NCBI GenBank assembly: GCA_030531285.1
Contig: JAUNNW010000003.1
Coordinates: 1-25,969, forward strand
DNA length: 25,969 bases
DNA from: Synergistaceae bacterium
Lineage (GTDB): Bacteria > Synergistota > Synergistia > Synergistales > Synergistaceae
Direction: 5' to 3'
Of this stretch, positions 7,672 through 15,408 are shown in pieces (the stretch's first letter is position 1; every line of letters starts with the position of its first letter). Position numbers and translations under genes: made by a program. The notes below the pieces were generated by a model. That model saw only the letters and a program-made list of their open reading frames with translations. It made no database searches and had not been told where the DNA came from.

Positions 7672-8898
7672 TTATAACCTATTTTCAAAAACACGCACCA
7701 CTCTGTCCAAGATTCCGTTCATGTAAGCAAGGGCAACGCCGTAGTTTGTGATTGGAACGTTTTGTTCTGCCGCTTCAATCAAGCGCGACATAAGCTGTTT
7801 TCTTGTGAACATACAGCCCCCGCAGTGAATTATCAAGGCATACGGCGATAAATCTTTCGGAAAATCCGCGCCTGCGGCAATATCCACAGTCAGCCCTTCG
7901 CCTGCAATCTGTTTCAGTCTGCGCGGTATTTTCACGCGTCCTATGTCTTCGTTTATCGGCGCATGGGTGCAGGCTTCCGCAATAAGCACTTTGTCTGCCG
8001 CTTTAAGGCTGCCGATTTTCCTTGCACCGGATATAAACTGAGAAAGTTCGCCTTTTGCGCGCGCCATTATTATTGAAAATGACGTAAGCGGCGTTTCCTG
8101 CGGCAGAATTTTCGCGACTTTTGCAAACACTTGCGAGTCCGTTATTGCAAGTGCAGGCGGTTGTTTCAGCGATGCAAGCACGGTCGGCAGTTCTTCCGGC
8201 GTGCAGATATAAGCAGAGCCGCGATTGTCAAGAATATCGCGTATTACCTGCACCTGAGGAAGGATAAGCCTGCCTTTCGGCGCCTGTTTGTCCTGCGGCG
8301 CTATAAGAACAACTGTGTCTCCCTGCTTGAACAGGTCGCCGCACAAAACAGGCTTTTCAAAATCCAAAGGCGCCGCTGCAACTATTGCCGACAGCAGCTC
8401 TGCGCGGCAGGCTTTGTCGTTTGCGTTTGCCGCGACAAATTTTATTTCAAGTTCCGCGGAAAGCTTTTCAAGAACCGTTTGCAGTTCTCCGCCTGACAGC
8501 AGGTCTTTTTTGTTAAGCACACCCAAAATGGGTGTGTTCGCAGCGCTGAGTTTTTCGCGCCATTCGCGTTCAAAACTTAAATCTCCGCAGGCGTCCGCGG
8601 CGGCAACGAGCAGCGCAAGGTCTGCTCTGTTCAGCATTTCTTCCGTTTTTTCAACACGGAGTCTGCCAAGTTCGCCTTCATCGTCAAAACCGGCGGTATC
8701 CAAAATTTCAACAGGCCCCAGCGGCAAAAGTTCCATACTTTTGCAAACTGGGTCTGTGGTTGTGCCTGCTTTGTCTGAAACAAGCGCGGCATTCTGTCCG
8801 GTGATTAGATTTGCAAGGCTTGATTTGCCGGCGTTTCTTTTGCCGAAAATGCCTATGTGAAGTCTGTTTGCCCGCGGCGTTGAGTTCAAACCGCTCAT
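7672..8898 (-). CDS. hydF: [FeFe]-hydrogenase H-cluster maturation GTPase HydF
   Basis: 408 residues, the usual family length. The N-terminal GTPase domain has the P-loop GKRNAGKSS (19-27), switch threonine in KAGTTTDP, DTAGFDD and the NKKD specificity motif. The C-terminal cluster-binding domain carries the diagnostic C-x-H (ACTHAPINEDIGR) and H-C-x-x-C (IIHCGGCMF) ligands of the [4Fe-4S] site. HydF is the scaffold on which HydE and HydG build the 2Fe subcluster that is passed to the hydrogenase. The start codon overlaps the plsC stop by ATGA, so the two are translationally coupled. No hydE, hydG or hydrogenase gene is present in this window. Confidence 0.95.
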   Translation of the reverse strand: MSGLNSTPRANRLHIGIFGKRNAGKSSLANLITGQNAALVSDKAGTTTDPVCKSMELLPLGPVEILDTAGFDDEGELGRLRVEKTEEMLNRADLALLVAAADACGDLSFEREWREKLSAANTPILGVLNKKDLLSGGELQTVLEKLSAELEIKFVAANANDKACRAELLSAIVAAAPLDFEKPVLCGDLFKQGDTVVLIAPQDKQAPKGRLILPQVQVIRDILDNRGSAYICTPEELPTVLASLKQPPALAITDSQVFAKVAKILPQETPLTSFSIIMARAKGELSQFISGARKIGSLKAADKVLIAEACTHAPINEDIGRVKIPRRLKQIAGEGLTVDIAAGADFPKDLSPYALIIHCGGCMFTRKQLMSRLIEAAEQNVPITNYGVALAYMNGILDRVVRVFENRL

Positions 8899-9545
8899 TT
8901 TCCGCGCACCTTTAACAGTCCTGACGCTTTGTCTTTTTCGTCCATTTTTTTGTAAAATTCGCTGATTTTGGCAAGTATCAGCGCGATTTTTTCCCTGTCG
9001 TCAAGCTCTGCCGGCAAATCCTCCATAAAAATAGGTTTTCCAAATTCCACGTAGACTTTGCGCGGACGAGGCAAAGTCATATCAGGCGCCATAGCGCCAA
9101 AAGTTCCTCCGCACCAGGTAGGAACTATGGGCGCATTGGTTTTCAAAGCCATAATCCCAACGCCGCCTTCCAAAGGCGAAAGTTCGCCGTCAAGCGTGCG
9201 GTGTCCTTCAGGGCAGATAAATACTGAGCGTCCTTCTTTGAGAAATCCCATCACCATACGAAGCAGCGCGGCTGACGAGTTTTTGTTCTGCTGGGAAACC
9301 GGCACAGCGCCCATAGCGCGGATAAAACTGCCGAAAACAGGCACGGTGAACAGCTTTTCCCATGCCACAAAGCGGATTTTGCGCGGAATGACCGCAAGTC
9401 CCACCAAGGGAGGGTCAAGATAGCTTGCGTGATTTGAAGCAAAAATACATGGACGTCCCTTTGGTATGTTTTCAGCCCCGCGACGCGTATAGCGGTGGTA
9501 AATTCCAAAATAAAGAAGAAGAATAAAGCCTATTACCCAGTACAT
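8895..9545 (-). CDS. plsC: 1-acyl-sn-glycerol-3-phosphate acyltransferase (PlsC family)
   Basis: 216 residues. One membrane segment at the N-terminus (2-16) is followed by the acyltransferase signature NHASYLD (H39, D44, the HxxxxD catalytic pair) and the substrate motif PEGHR (112-116). The family transfers an acyl chain to lysophosphatidic acid in membrane phospholipid synthesis. The start at 9545 has GAGGTG about 10 bases upstream. The gene follows the M23 peptidase gene by 63 bases and overlaps hydF by 4 bases. Confidence 0.9.
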   Translation of the reverse strand: MYWVIGFILLLYFGIYHRYTRRGAENIPKGRPCIFASNHASYLDPPLVGLAVIPRKIRFVAWEKLFTVPVFGSFIRAMGAVPVSQQNKNSSAALLRMVMGFLKEGRSVFICPEGHRTLDGELSPLEGGVGIMALKTNAPIVPTWCGGTFGAMAPDMTLPRPRKVYVEFGKPIFMEDLPAELDDREKIALILAKISEFYKKMDEKDKASGLLKVRGK

Positions 9546-9608
9546 ATTTATAACACCTCAAGTTTGGATTGCAGTTATGCAAAACGGCATGTCCTGCCGG
9601 ATTTTGGT

Positions 9609-10334
9609 TTAATGCGGCACGTATTTTCTGCCAAGCGCGCCTTCCTTTGGCAGATATTTCAGCGGATCCAGCAGCTTTTTGTTTTCTCCGCGCAGTTCAA
9701 AATGCAGATGATTGCTTGTTGCCAGCCCCGTTCTGCCCACTGCGGCGATTTTTTGCCCGCGCTTTACAGTCTGCCCCTCGTACAAATAAATTGCCGAACA
9801 GTGAGAATAAAGCGACCGTAAATTTTTGCTGTCGTGGCGAATAATCGCCATCTTGCCGTAACCTCTGTATGCCTTAGCGTTAATCATTACACGTTCAACG
9901 ACTCCGTCTGCAACCGCATAAACGGGGTCGCCGGCGCAAGCCATCATGTCAACTCCTCTGTGCCCCCTGCGAACGCCGCGTGAGACGTAACCGTATTTTA
10001 CCGGCCACACAAACTTGTCTGCGGCAAGTTCAGGCACATCTCCGGACATATCAGGATTTTCTTCAAGCCTCTTGGTTTCCGCCGCGATTTTCTTTTTCGT
10101 TTCTTCACTTTCGTGCGAGCTTGTATAGCAGGCGCGCGAACGGCGTTTCTTTTTGCCGCCGTGTTTTTTGGTTTCGGACTTGCTCTGTTTTTTTGCATAA
10201 TCCCGTGCGCTGCTTTTGTCTGATGAAGAACTGCCAAACTTGCCCGAAGTCTCCTTTGTCTCGGAAGGCAGAGCAAAAATCAGGACAAGCAAAAGCGCCG
10301 CAAGAAATTTAAAACGTTTTGTTTTTGAAAACAT
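9609..10334 (-). CDS. Secreted M23-family (LAS) peptidoglycan metallopeptidase
   Basis: 241 residues from the ATG at 10334, which shares its A with the TGA of the hydrolase gene (TGATG). A longer reading frame to 10499 has no support. Residues 1-24 form a signal peptide (KTKRFKFLAALLLVLIFALP). A serine/lysine-rich low-complexity linker (about 28-95) follows. The catalytic domain has HRGVD (H125, D129), H178 in LYSHCS and HLHFE (H209, H211), the full set of zinc and catalytic residues of LytM/M23 enzymes. It should cleave peptide cross-bridges in the periplasm. LysM or coiled-coil domains are absent, so the linker may only span the cell envelope. Confidence 0.9.
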   Translation of the reverse strand: MFSKTKRFKFLAALLLVLIFALPSETKETSGKFGSSSSDKSSARDYAKKQSKSETKKHGGKKKRRSRACYTSSHESEETKKKIAAETKRLEENPDMSGDVPELAADKFVWPVKYGYVSRGVRRGHRGVDMMACAGDPVYAVADGVVERVMINAKAYRGYGKMAIIRHDSKNLRSLYSHCSAIYLYEGQTVKRGQKIAAVGRTGLATSNHLHFELRGENKKLLDPLKYLPKEGALGRKYVPH

Positions 10335-11113
10335 CAGTCTTCCGGCTCCTGAAATTTTGCCGCAATTTCTGCCATTTCCGACATAAGCCTGTCCTTGACA
10401 ACTCCGTTCACACAGCGAATAGAATGGTCTGCATACGGCAGCTGGCAAAACAGTTTTCTGCCTCTGTCTGTTTTGATGCTGTCGTACAGTTTCTCGCACG
10501 CTTTTCTCGGAAAAATTTCATCTTTCTGTCCGCGAAAAGCAATAAAACTATCCGTTCTGACCTTTTTCATCACGTCAAAATCTGCGTCCTGCTTCAAAGT
10601 ATTCAGTATGGGCAGTTCAAACATATATTCAGCCTTTTTTTTGGGGTACAGACCTGTTCCCGCAACAATAAGGCGCTTGACGTTTATGTCAGGTTCAGCC
10701 GCACAGCAGCAGGCGGAAATTCCCCCAAGCGAAAATCCCCACAGCCAAAGCGGCTGTCCCTTTGTACGGCGTATTACTTCACGAACCATTTTCATTGCGT
10801 CTGAAAGTTCCTGCGCGTAGGCTTTGCCTGCAAACGCAAGTCTCACCCATTCGCCCTGATCTTCAAAATCATCGCGGTTGTGAATGTTTCTTGAGGTTTC
10901 CGTAAGCCAGCAGGTAAAGCCTCTCTTGCACATTTCACCGGCAAGCACGCGGAATTTGTTCGCGCTGCCGAGATTTGCGCTGCTGAACACTCCGTGAAGG
11001 AACACAACCTGTATGCCGTTTGCTTTCGCGGGAACGGCTTTTTCAATACGCAGTTCCCTGTCGCCAAAGCTTCCCGTGAGCTTTATGAGCTCTGTTTCTT
11101 TGAATACAGCCAT
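10334..11113 (-). CDS. Alpha/beta hydrolase
   Basis: About 259 residues from the ATG at 11113 (a GTG at 11116 is the only nearby alternative). The ATG overlaps the copA stop as TGATG, so translation is probably coupled. The alpha/beta hydrolase fold is shown by HGVFSS (oxyanion loop), the nucleophile elbow GFSLGG (serine near 128), a late aspartate in RGQKDEIFP and the histidine in LPYADHS. No signal peptide is seen, so it is likely cytoplasmic. The specific substrate cannot be read from the sequence. Confidence 0.85.
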   Translation of the reverse strand: MAVFKETELIKLTGSFGDRELRIEKAVPAKANGIQVVFLHGVFSSANLGSANKFRVLAGEMCKRGFTCWLTETSRNIHNRDDFEDQGEWVRLAFAGKAYAQELSDAMKMVREVIRRTKGQPLWLWGFSLGGISACCCAAEPDINVKRLIVAGTGLYPKKKAEYMFELPILNTLKQDADFDVMKKVRTDSFIAFRGQKDEIFPRKACEKLYDSIKTDRGRKLFCQLPYADHSIRCVNGVVKDRLMSEMAEIAAKFQEPED

Positions 11114-11322
11114 CACTCAGCTGAAATAAATTTGTAGCCGAGTTCGTTGATTACGGCTTCAAATTTTCCGTTTTCAATTTCTTTTGAAAGTTCAACGACC
11201 GCCGTTCCCTTTTCGTGCGAAACAACAGCCTGTTTCACTCCGTCAAGCTGTTCAAGAGCCTGTTTGATTCTCGCCTCGCAGTGCGGGCACATAATGCCTT
11301 CGGCATGTATTGTTTTGGTCAT
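11113..11322 (-). CDS. CopZ-like chaperone, possible internal start within copA
   Basis: The last 69 codons of copA begin with an ATG at 11322 that is preceded by GGAGG (11335-11331) at 8 bases spacing, in the same frame as copA. The product would be MTKTIHAEGIMCPHCEARI... with the CxxC copper site, the size and fold of a stand-alone CopZ copper chaperone. A TATAAT also lies upstream on the minus strand (in the codons for VIIK, just ahead of the linker). Either the domain is only made fused to CopA, or both the fused and free forms are made. Known parallel: E. coli copA yields a free N-terminal chaperone by frameshifting; the mechanism here would be internal initiation. Inference. Confidence 0.5.
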   Translation of the reverse strand: MTKTIHAEGIMCPHCEARIKQALEQLDGVKQAVVSHEKGTAVVELSKEIENGKFEAVINELGYKFISAE

Positions 11323-13515
11323 GAGGAAATCCTCCCTTTTATCGCTCCGTTTAATTATAACCGATTTTGCGCCGTTTATCTTTACAAAGTTCAGCCGCAG
11401 CGCATTTGCAACAACGCAGAAACTTGAAAGCGACATAGCAGCGGCACAAAAAGTTGGGCTGAGTTTCAATCCGAAAGGAGAAAAAACGCCTGCCGCAAGC
11501 GGAATCCCCAGCGCATTGTAGAAAAACGCCCAAAAAAGATTCTGCTTTATATTGCGCAGCACGGCGCGGCTGAGCTTCACCGCCGACACAAGCGAGGAAA
11601 GACTGTCGCGCAACAGCACAACATCTGCGGAGTCTATTGCGACATCGGTTCCTTTTCCTATCGCGATTCCTATATCCGCAGCTTTGAGCGAGGGTGCGTC
11701 GTTTATTCCGTCTCCTGCCATAGCTGTTAAGCCCTGCGTTTTCAGTTTGCTGACAATTTTTTCCTTGTCCTGCGGAAGAAGCCCCGCGTAAAACTCGTCT
11801 ATCCCGCATATCTGCGCGGCAGTTTTCACCGCCCGTTCGTTATCGCCTGAAAGAAGCACTGCGCGTATGCCGAGTTGTTTCAGCTCTGCAACAGCGCTTT
11901 GCGCGTCGGCTTTCAGCGTGTCAGAAACGGCAGACAATCCGAGAATTTTCTTTTCGTCCGCAATAAGAACTACGGTCTTGCCTTCACTTTCCAGCCGCTG
12001 AACATCGCGCGCAACTTCGCCGCCTGTTTCAACTTTTGAAGCAACAAACGAGGGTTTTCCGGCGTACAGCATACCATGTGCAGAGAGAGCAAATATCCCG
12101 TTTCCGGGCAGTTCTTCATAATTTTCAACAGGAAGGCTTTCTGCGTTTTGTTCTTTCAGACGCGCTGAGACAGCCGCGGCGACAGGGTGCGAGCTTCTGC
12201 TTTCAAGCGCGTACGCGGCTGCTTCAAAATCCGCAGAGTACGAAACAACGTCTGAAACTGTCATTTCACCGCTCGTAAGCGTGCCTGTCTTGTCCAAAGC
12301 CATAATTGAAATTTTGCCGGTCTGCTCAAGCGAAGCGGCAGTCTTAAAAAGTATTCCGTTTTTCGCGCCTGCTCCGCTTCCGACCATTATTGCAACCGGT
12401 GTTGCAAGCCCCAAAGCGCAGGGGCAGGAGATAACAAGCACGGAAATTCCGCGCGACAGGGCAAAGATAAAATCCTTTCCGGCAAGCAGCCAGCCGCACA
12501 GCGTCGCAAGCGCAATGCCTATTACCGAAGGAACGAAAACAGCCGCAACCCTGTCTGCAATTTTGGCAGCAGGCGCTTTTTGCGCAGCAGCGTCAAAAAC
12601 AAGCTTTATTATTTTTGAAAGCATCGTATCTTCGCCTACACTCAGCGCCTTTACTCTCACAAAGCCGGACAAATTCAGCGTTGCTGTGAACAGTTTGTCG
12701 CCCTCTGCCTTATCGACAGGCAGACTTTCGCCTGTCAGCGCGCTTTCGTCAACGGAGGCTCTGCCTGAAACGACAATGCCGTCTGCGGGAAACTTCTCGC
12801 CCGCACGCACAACAAATTCATCGCCTGCCGCAATTTCAGCGGCCGGAACACGCATTTCTTTTCCGTCTCTGACAACGGTTGCAAAATCGGGCGCAAGCTT
12901 CGCAAGCCCTTTCAGCGCGTCAGTCGTTCTGCCTTTTGAATGCGCTTCAAGCGTTTTGCCAACCGTAATAAGCGTCAAAATCATTGCGGCAGAGTCAAAA
13001 TACAAATGCCCTTCTCCTTTAGCCAGCACGGCACAGGAATAGATAAACGAAGCCGCGGAGCCAAGAGCAACAAGGCTGTCCATATTCGGGCTGCGCCTTG
13101 CAAGCGATGCGAAGCCGCTCGTGAAAAATTTTCTGTTGACAAACATAATCGCCGCGGCAAGCAGAAGCTGAAGCAAGCCTGAAACGTAAAATTTGAAATC
13201 CGCGCCGAATATATGCCCCATTGAGAAATACATCATCGGCAAAAGCAAAATCGCCGAAACGGCAAGCCGCCGCTTCAGACATTTTGTTTCTTCATCGGCG
13301 GAATACTCTTTTTCCGCCTCGTAAAGCTTTGCGCCGTATCCGGCTTTTATGACAGCGGCAATAATTTCTTCCGCACTACCGCCCTCAACCTGCATTGAAT
13401 TGGTCAGCAGACTGACGGAACAGGACGTTACTCCCGAAACTTTTTTAACAGCTCTTTCAACCGCTGCCGAACATGCCGCACAGCTCATACCCGTTACGCT
13501 GAATTTTACCGTCAT
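11113..13515 (-). CDS. copA: Copper-type P1B ATPase with N- and C-terminal heavy-metal-binding domains
   Basis: 800 residues from the ATG at 13515, chosen because AGGAGG lies 6-11 bases upstream; an in-frame ATG at 13560 lacks such a site. The N-terminal HMA domain has GMSCAAC (C12, C15). The membrane/ATPase core carries TGES, the CPC metal-channel motif in ISCPCALGLATP, DKTGTLT with the phosphorylated aspartate, SSHP and GDGINDAP, in normal order. The CPC motif points to Cu+ or Ag+ export. Unusually a second HMA domain (IMCPHCEAR) is fused at the C-terminus, after residue 731, behind a short basic linker. That domain has its own start signals (see separate entry). A TATAAT-containing divergent promoter region lies upstream with the RNase HI-like gene. 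Confidence 0.93.
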   Translation of the reverse strand: MTVKFSVTGMSCAACSAAVERAVKKVSGVTSCSVSLLTNSMQVEGGSAEEIIAAVIKAGYGAKLYEAEKEYSADEETKCLKRRLAVSAILLLPMMYFSMGHIFGADFKFYVSGLLQLLLAAAIMFVNRKFFTSGFASLARRSPNMDSLVALGSAASFIYSCAVLAKGEGHLYFDSAAMILTLITVGKTLEAHSKGRTTDALKGLAKLAPDFATVVRDGKEMRVPAAEIAAGDEFVVRAGEKFPADGIVVSGRASVDESALTGESLPVDKAEGDKLFTATLNLSGFVRVKALSVGEDTMLSKIIKLVFDAAAQKAPAAKIADRVAAVFVPSVIGIALATLCGWLLAGKDFIFALSRGISVLVISCPCALGLATPVAIMVGSGAGAKNGILFKTAASLEQTGKISIMALDKTGTLTSGEMTVSDVVSYSADFEAAAYALESRSSHPVAAAVSARLKEQNAESLPVENYEELPGNGIFALSAHGMLYAGKPSFVASKVETGGEVARDVQRLESEGKTVVLIADEKKILGLSAVSDTLKADAQSAVAELKQLGIRAVLLSGDNERAVKTAAQICGIDEFYAGLLPQDKEKIVSKLKTQGLTAMAGDGINDAPSLKAADIGIAIGKGTDVAIDSADVVLLRDSLSSLVSAVKLSRAVLRNIKQNLFWAFFYNALGIPLAAGVFSPFGLKLSPTFCAAAMSLSSFCVVANALRLNFVKINGAKSVIIKRSDKREDFLMTKTIHAEGIMCPHCEARIKQALEQLDGVKQAVVSHEKGTAVVELSKEIENGKFEAVINELGYKFISAE

Positions 13516-13566
13516 TACGAACCTCCTCCCGTGGAATAAAACCTCCCCAACCTTTTTCATATATAG

Positions 13567-13572
13567 TATAAT
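13567..13572 (+). promoter_or_regulatory. -10 element upstream of the RNase HI-like gene
   Basis: TATAAT on the plus strand 62 bases before the ATG at 13634, in the short gap divergent from copA. No convincing -35 hexamer is seen. The opposite strand has TATACT in the same place, so the two divergent promoters may overlap. Confidence 0.45.
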
Positions 13573-13633
13573 TCATTACGGCAAATTTGTGCTGCGTATA
13601 TCGGCGCGGCGGACAGGCGGTATTTATACGGTC

Positions 13634-14029
13634 ATGAAAGGCTATTTTGACGGGGCTTCACGCTCAAATCCGGGGGAAGCAGGCGCAGGCTCCCTTCTCG
13701 TTGACAACGATGGAAAAATAATATGGAGCAAAGCAGATTATCTCGGCGTTAAAACAAACAACGAAGCGGAATACACGGCGCTGATAAATCTGCTTGCCGA
13801 AGCGCGCGCCAGAAACGTGAAACAACTTGACGTGTACGGTGACAGCAAACTGGTGGTATCACAAGTGACGCACCGGTGGAAAATAAAAATGACGCATCTT
13901 TTTGAACTTGCTTCGAAGGTGTGGGAGCTTGCGCAGGGTATGAATGTAAGCTACAGTTGGGTGCCTCGCGAACGGAACAAACTTGCTGACGCGCTCTCAA
14001 ACGAAGCAATAGACAGAAAAAACGGTTAA
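13634..14029 (+). CDS. RNase HI-family protein
   Basis: 131 residues from the ATG at 13634. The RNase H fold and all four acidic residues are present: D6 in YFDGASRSNPG, E46 in NNEAEYTAL, D70 in VYGDSKLVV and D119 in ERNKLADALSNEA. It belongs to the short RNase HI type lacking the basic protrusion, which degrades RNA in RNA-DNA hybrids. The ribosome binding site is poor (GGCGGT about 13 bases upstream) and no better start is visible; a GTG at about 13590 also lacks one. It precedes the HisD homologue by 40 bases. Confidence 0.88.
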   Translation: MKGYFDGASRSNPGEAGAGSLLVDNDGKIIWSKADYLGVKTNNEAEYTALINLLAEARARNVKQLDVYGDSKLVVSQVTHRWKIKMTHLFELASKVWELAQGMNVSYSWVPRERNKLADALSNEAIDRKNG

Positions 14030-14034
14030 TCATA

Positions 14035-14049
14035 TCAGAACGTTTCTGA
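14035..14049. repeat. Small inverted repeat upstream of the HisD homologue
   Basis: TCAGAA and TTCTGA arms with a 3-base centre lie in the 40-base gap between the RNase HI-like and HisD-like genes. It could be an operator or a weak hairpin; no function can be assigned. Confidence 0.3.
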
Positions 14050-14069
14050 TTTAAGAAAGAGGATTAAGC

Positions 14070-15329
14070 ATGAAAGATTTGAAAAAATACGTTAAACGCA
14101 CAGCACAGGACGATGCGGCAGTTTGCGCCGCTGTTTCTGAAATCATCGCAAAGGTCATAAAGGAAGGCGATGCCGGAGTATCCTTCTACAACGAAAAATT
14201 CGGCGGACTGCCGGCAAAAGATTTCCGCGTTCCCGCAAAGGAGCTGGACAAGGCTCTCAAAGCCGTATCGCCGGAGCTGCTCAAAGCAATGAAACTTTCT
14301 GCCAAAAACATTGAAAACTTCGCGAAAAAACAGCTTTCCTGCATCAAACCGCTCAAAACGGAAGTCATGAAAGGTGTAGCGCTCGGGCACAATGTAATTC
14401 CTGTGGACTCAGTGTGCTGCTACGTTCCCGGAGGCAACCATCCTCTTTTCTCCACGGCTTTAATGCTTGCAATACCGGCAAAGGTCGCAGAAGTGCCAAG
14501 AATATGCGCATGCGTTCCCCCGATGAACGAAAGCAAACTGCCGCACCCCGCAACGCTCGCCGCTCTCAAAATCGCCGGCGTTGACGAAATATACGCAACA
14601 GGCGGCGCTCAGGCTGTCGCCGCCGCTGCATACGGCACAAAAACAATTAAGCCCGTAACAATGATAGTTGGCCCGGGAAATAAATTTGTCACCGAAGCAA
14701 AGCGTCAGGTCTTCGGCAGAGTCGGCATAGATTTTATCGCAGGCCCCAGTGAAGTGCTTGTAATAGCAGATGCAGCGGCAAAGCCGGCAGTTATAGCCGC
14801 TGACATTCTTGCACAGTCAGAGCACGACAAAGATGCCTCAGGCATACTTGTAACAACGTCTGAAACGCTTGCAAAAGCCGTTGAAAAAGAGGTGAAGCGT
14901 CAGCTCAAAACGCTTGACACGGCAGATATAGCAAGCATATCGTGGAAAAACAACGGACGCATAATCCTTACAAAAAATCTCAGCGAAGCCTGCGAAATCG
15001 CAAACGAACTTGCGCCTGAACATCTTGAAGTTGACACCAAAAATCCTGAAGAGCTTGCGGACAAGCTTCGCAACTACGGCTCTCTTTTCCTCGGACAAAA
15101 TTCCGCAGAGGTTTTCGGCGATTACGATGCGGGGACAAACCATACGCTTCCCACAATGGGCGCTGCACGCTACACAGGCGGCGTATCGGTATTCAATTTT
15201 CTCAAAATCTGCACCTTCCAGAACGTATCGCCGGAAGGCGTGGCTAAAATAGGCAAATCGGCAGTTATTATGGCAAAAAACGAAGGGCTTACAGCCCACG
15301 CCAATGCGGCAGGAATTAGGCTGAAATAA
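14070..15329 (+). CDS. Histidinol dehydrogenase homologue, HpsN-like branch
   Basis: 419 residues. Zinc ligands and catalytic residues of the HisD fold are all present: Q249 and H252 in AQSEHD, E317-H318 in APEHLE, D351 in FGDYDAGTNHTLPT and H410 in GLTAHANAA. Several stretches differ from biosynthetic HisD and match the paralogues that include sulfopropanediol 3-dehydrogenase HpsN, as I remember them: GVALGHNVIPVDSVCCYVPGG and ARYTGGVSVFNFLKICTFQNV. The gene stands alone, with no other his genes, and lies near a TRAP transporter module. It is therefore more likely an NAD-dependent oxidase of a catabolic polyol or amino-alcohol than the last enzyme of histidine synthesis. AGAGGA precedes the ATG. 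Histidinol activity is not excluded. Confidence 0.85.
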   Translation: MKDLKKYVKRTAQDDAAVCAAVSEIIAKVIKEGDAGVSFYNEKFGGLPAKDFRVPAKELDKALKAVSPELLKAMKLSAKNIENFAKKQLSCIKPLKTEVMKGVALGHNVIPVDSVCCYVPGGNHPLFSTALMLAIPAKVAEVPRICACVPPMNESKLPHPATLAALKIAGVDEIYATGGAQAVAAAAYGTKTIKPVTMIVGPGNKFVTEAKRQVFGRVGIDFIAGPSEVLVIADAAAKPAVIAADILAQSEHDKDASGILVTTSETLAKAVEKEVKRQLKTLDTADIASISWKNNGRIILTKNLSEACEIANELAPEHLEVDTKNPEELADKLRNYGSLFLGQNSAEVFGDYDAGTNHTLPTMGAARYTGGVSVFNFLKICTFQNVSPEGVAKIGKSAVIMAKNEGLTAHANAAGIRLK

Positions 15330-15354
15330 CAGACGGCACTTTGAGTCGTTGTAC

Positions 15355-15391
15355 AAAAAAAGAAGCAGACCGAAAAGGTCTGCCTCTTTTT
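15355..15391. terminator. Bidirectional terminator between hisD-like and HAD genes
   Basis: GCAGACC (15365-15371) and GGTCTGC (15377-15383) form a 7-bp stem with an A-run on the left and a T-run on the right. It can end both the plus-strand HisD-like transcript and the minus-strand HAD transcript, whose genes converge here. Confidence 0.85.
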
Positions 15392-15408
15392 CGTTTGGAT
15401 TGTTGTGC

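Noticed and set aside
10334..10499. N-terminal extension of the M23 peptidase
   Set aside because: It would overlap the hydrolase gene by 165 bases and precede the signal peptide; the ATG at 10334 overlaps the hydrolase stop as TGATG, which fits coupled translation.
13516..13560. Longer N-terminus of CopA
   Set aside because: The 15 extra codons contain the AGGAGG ribosome binding site of the ATG at 13515 and add no domain.
13349..13633. Upstream extension of the RNase HI-like frame
   Set aside because: It runs antisense through the start of copA, carries no domain, and the RNase H fold begins exactly at the ATG 13634.
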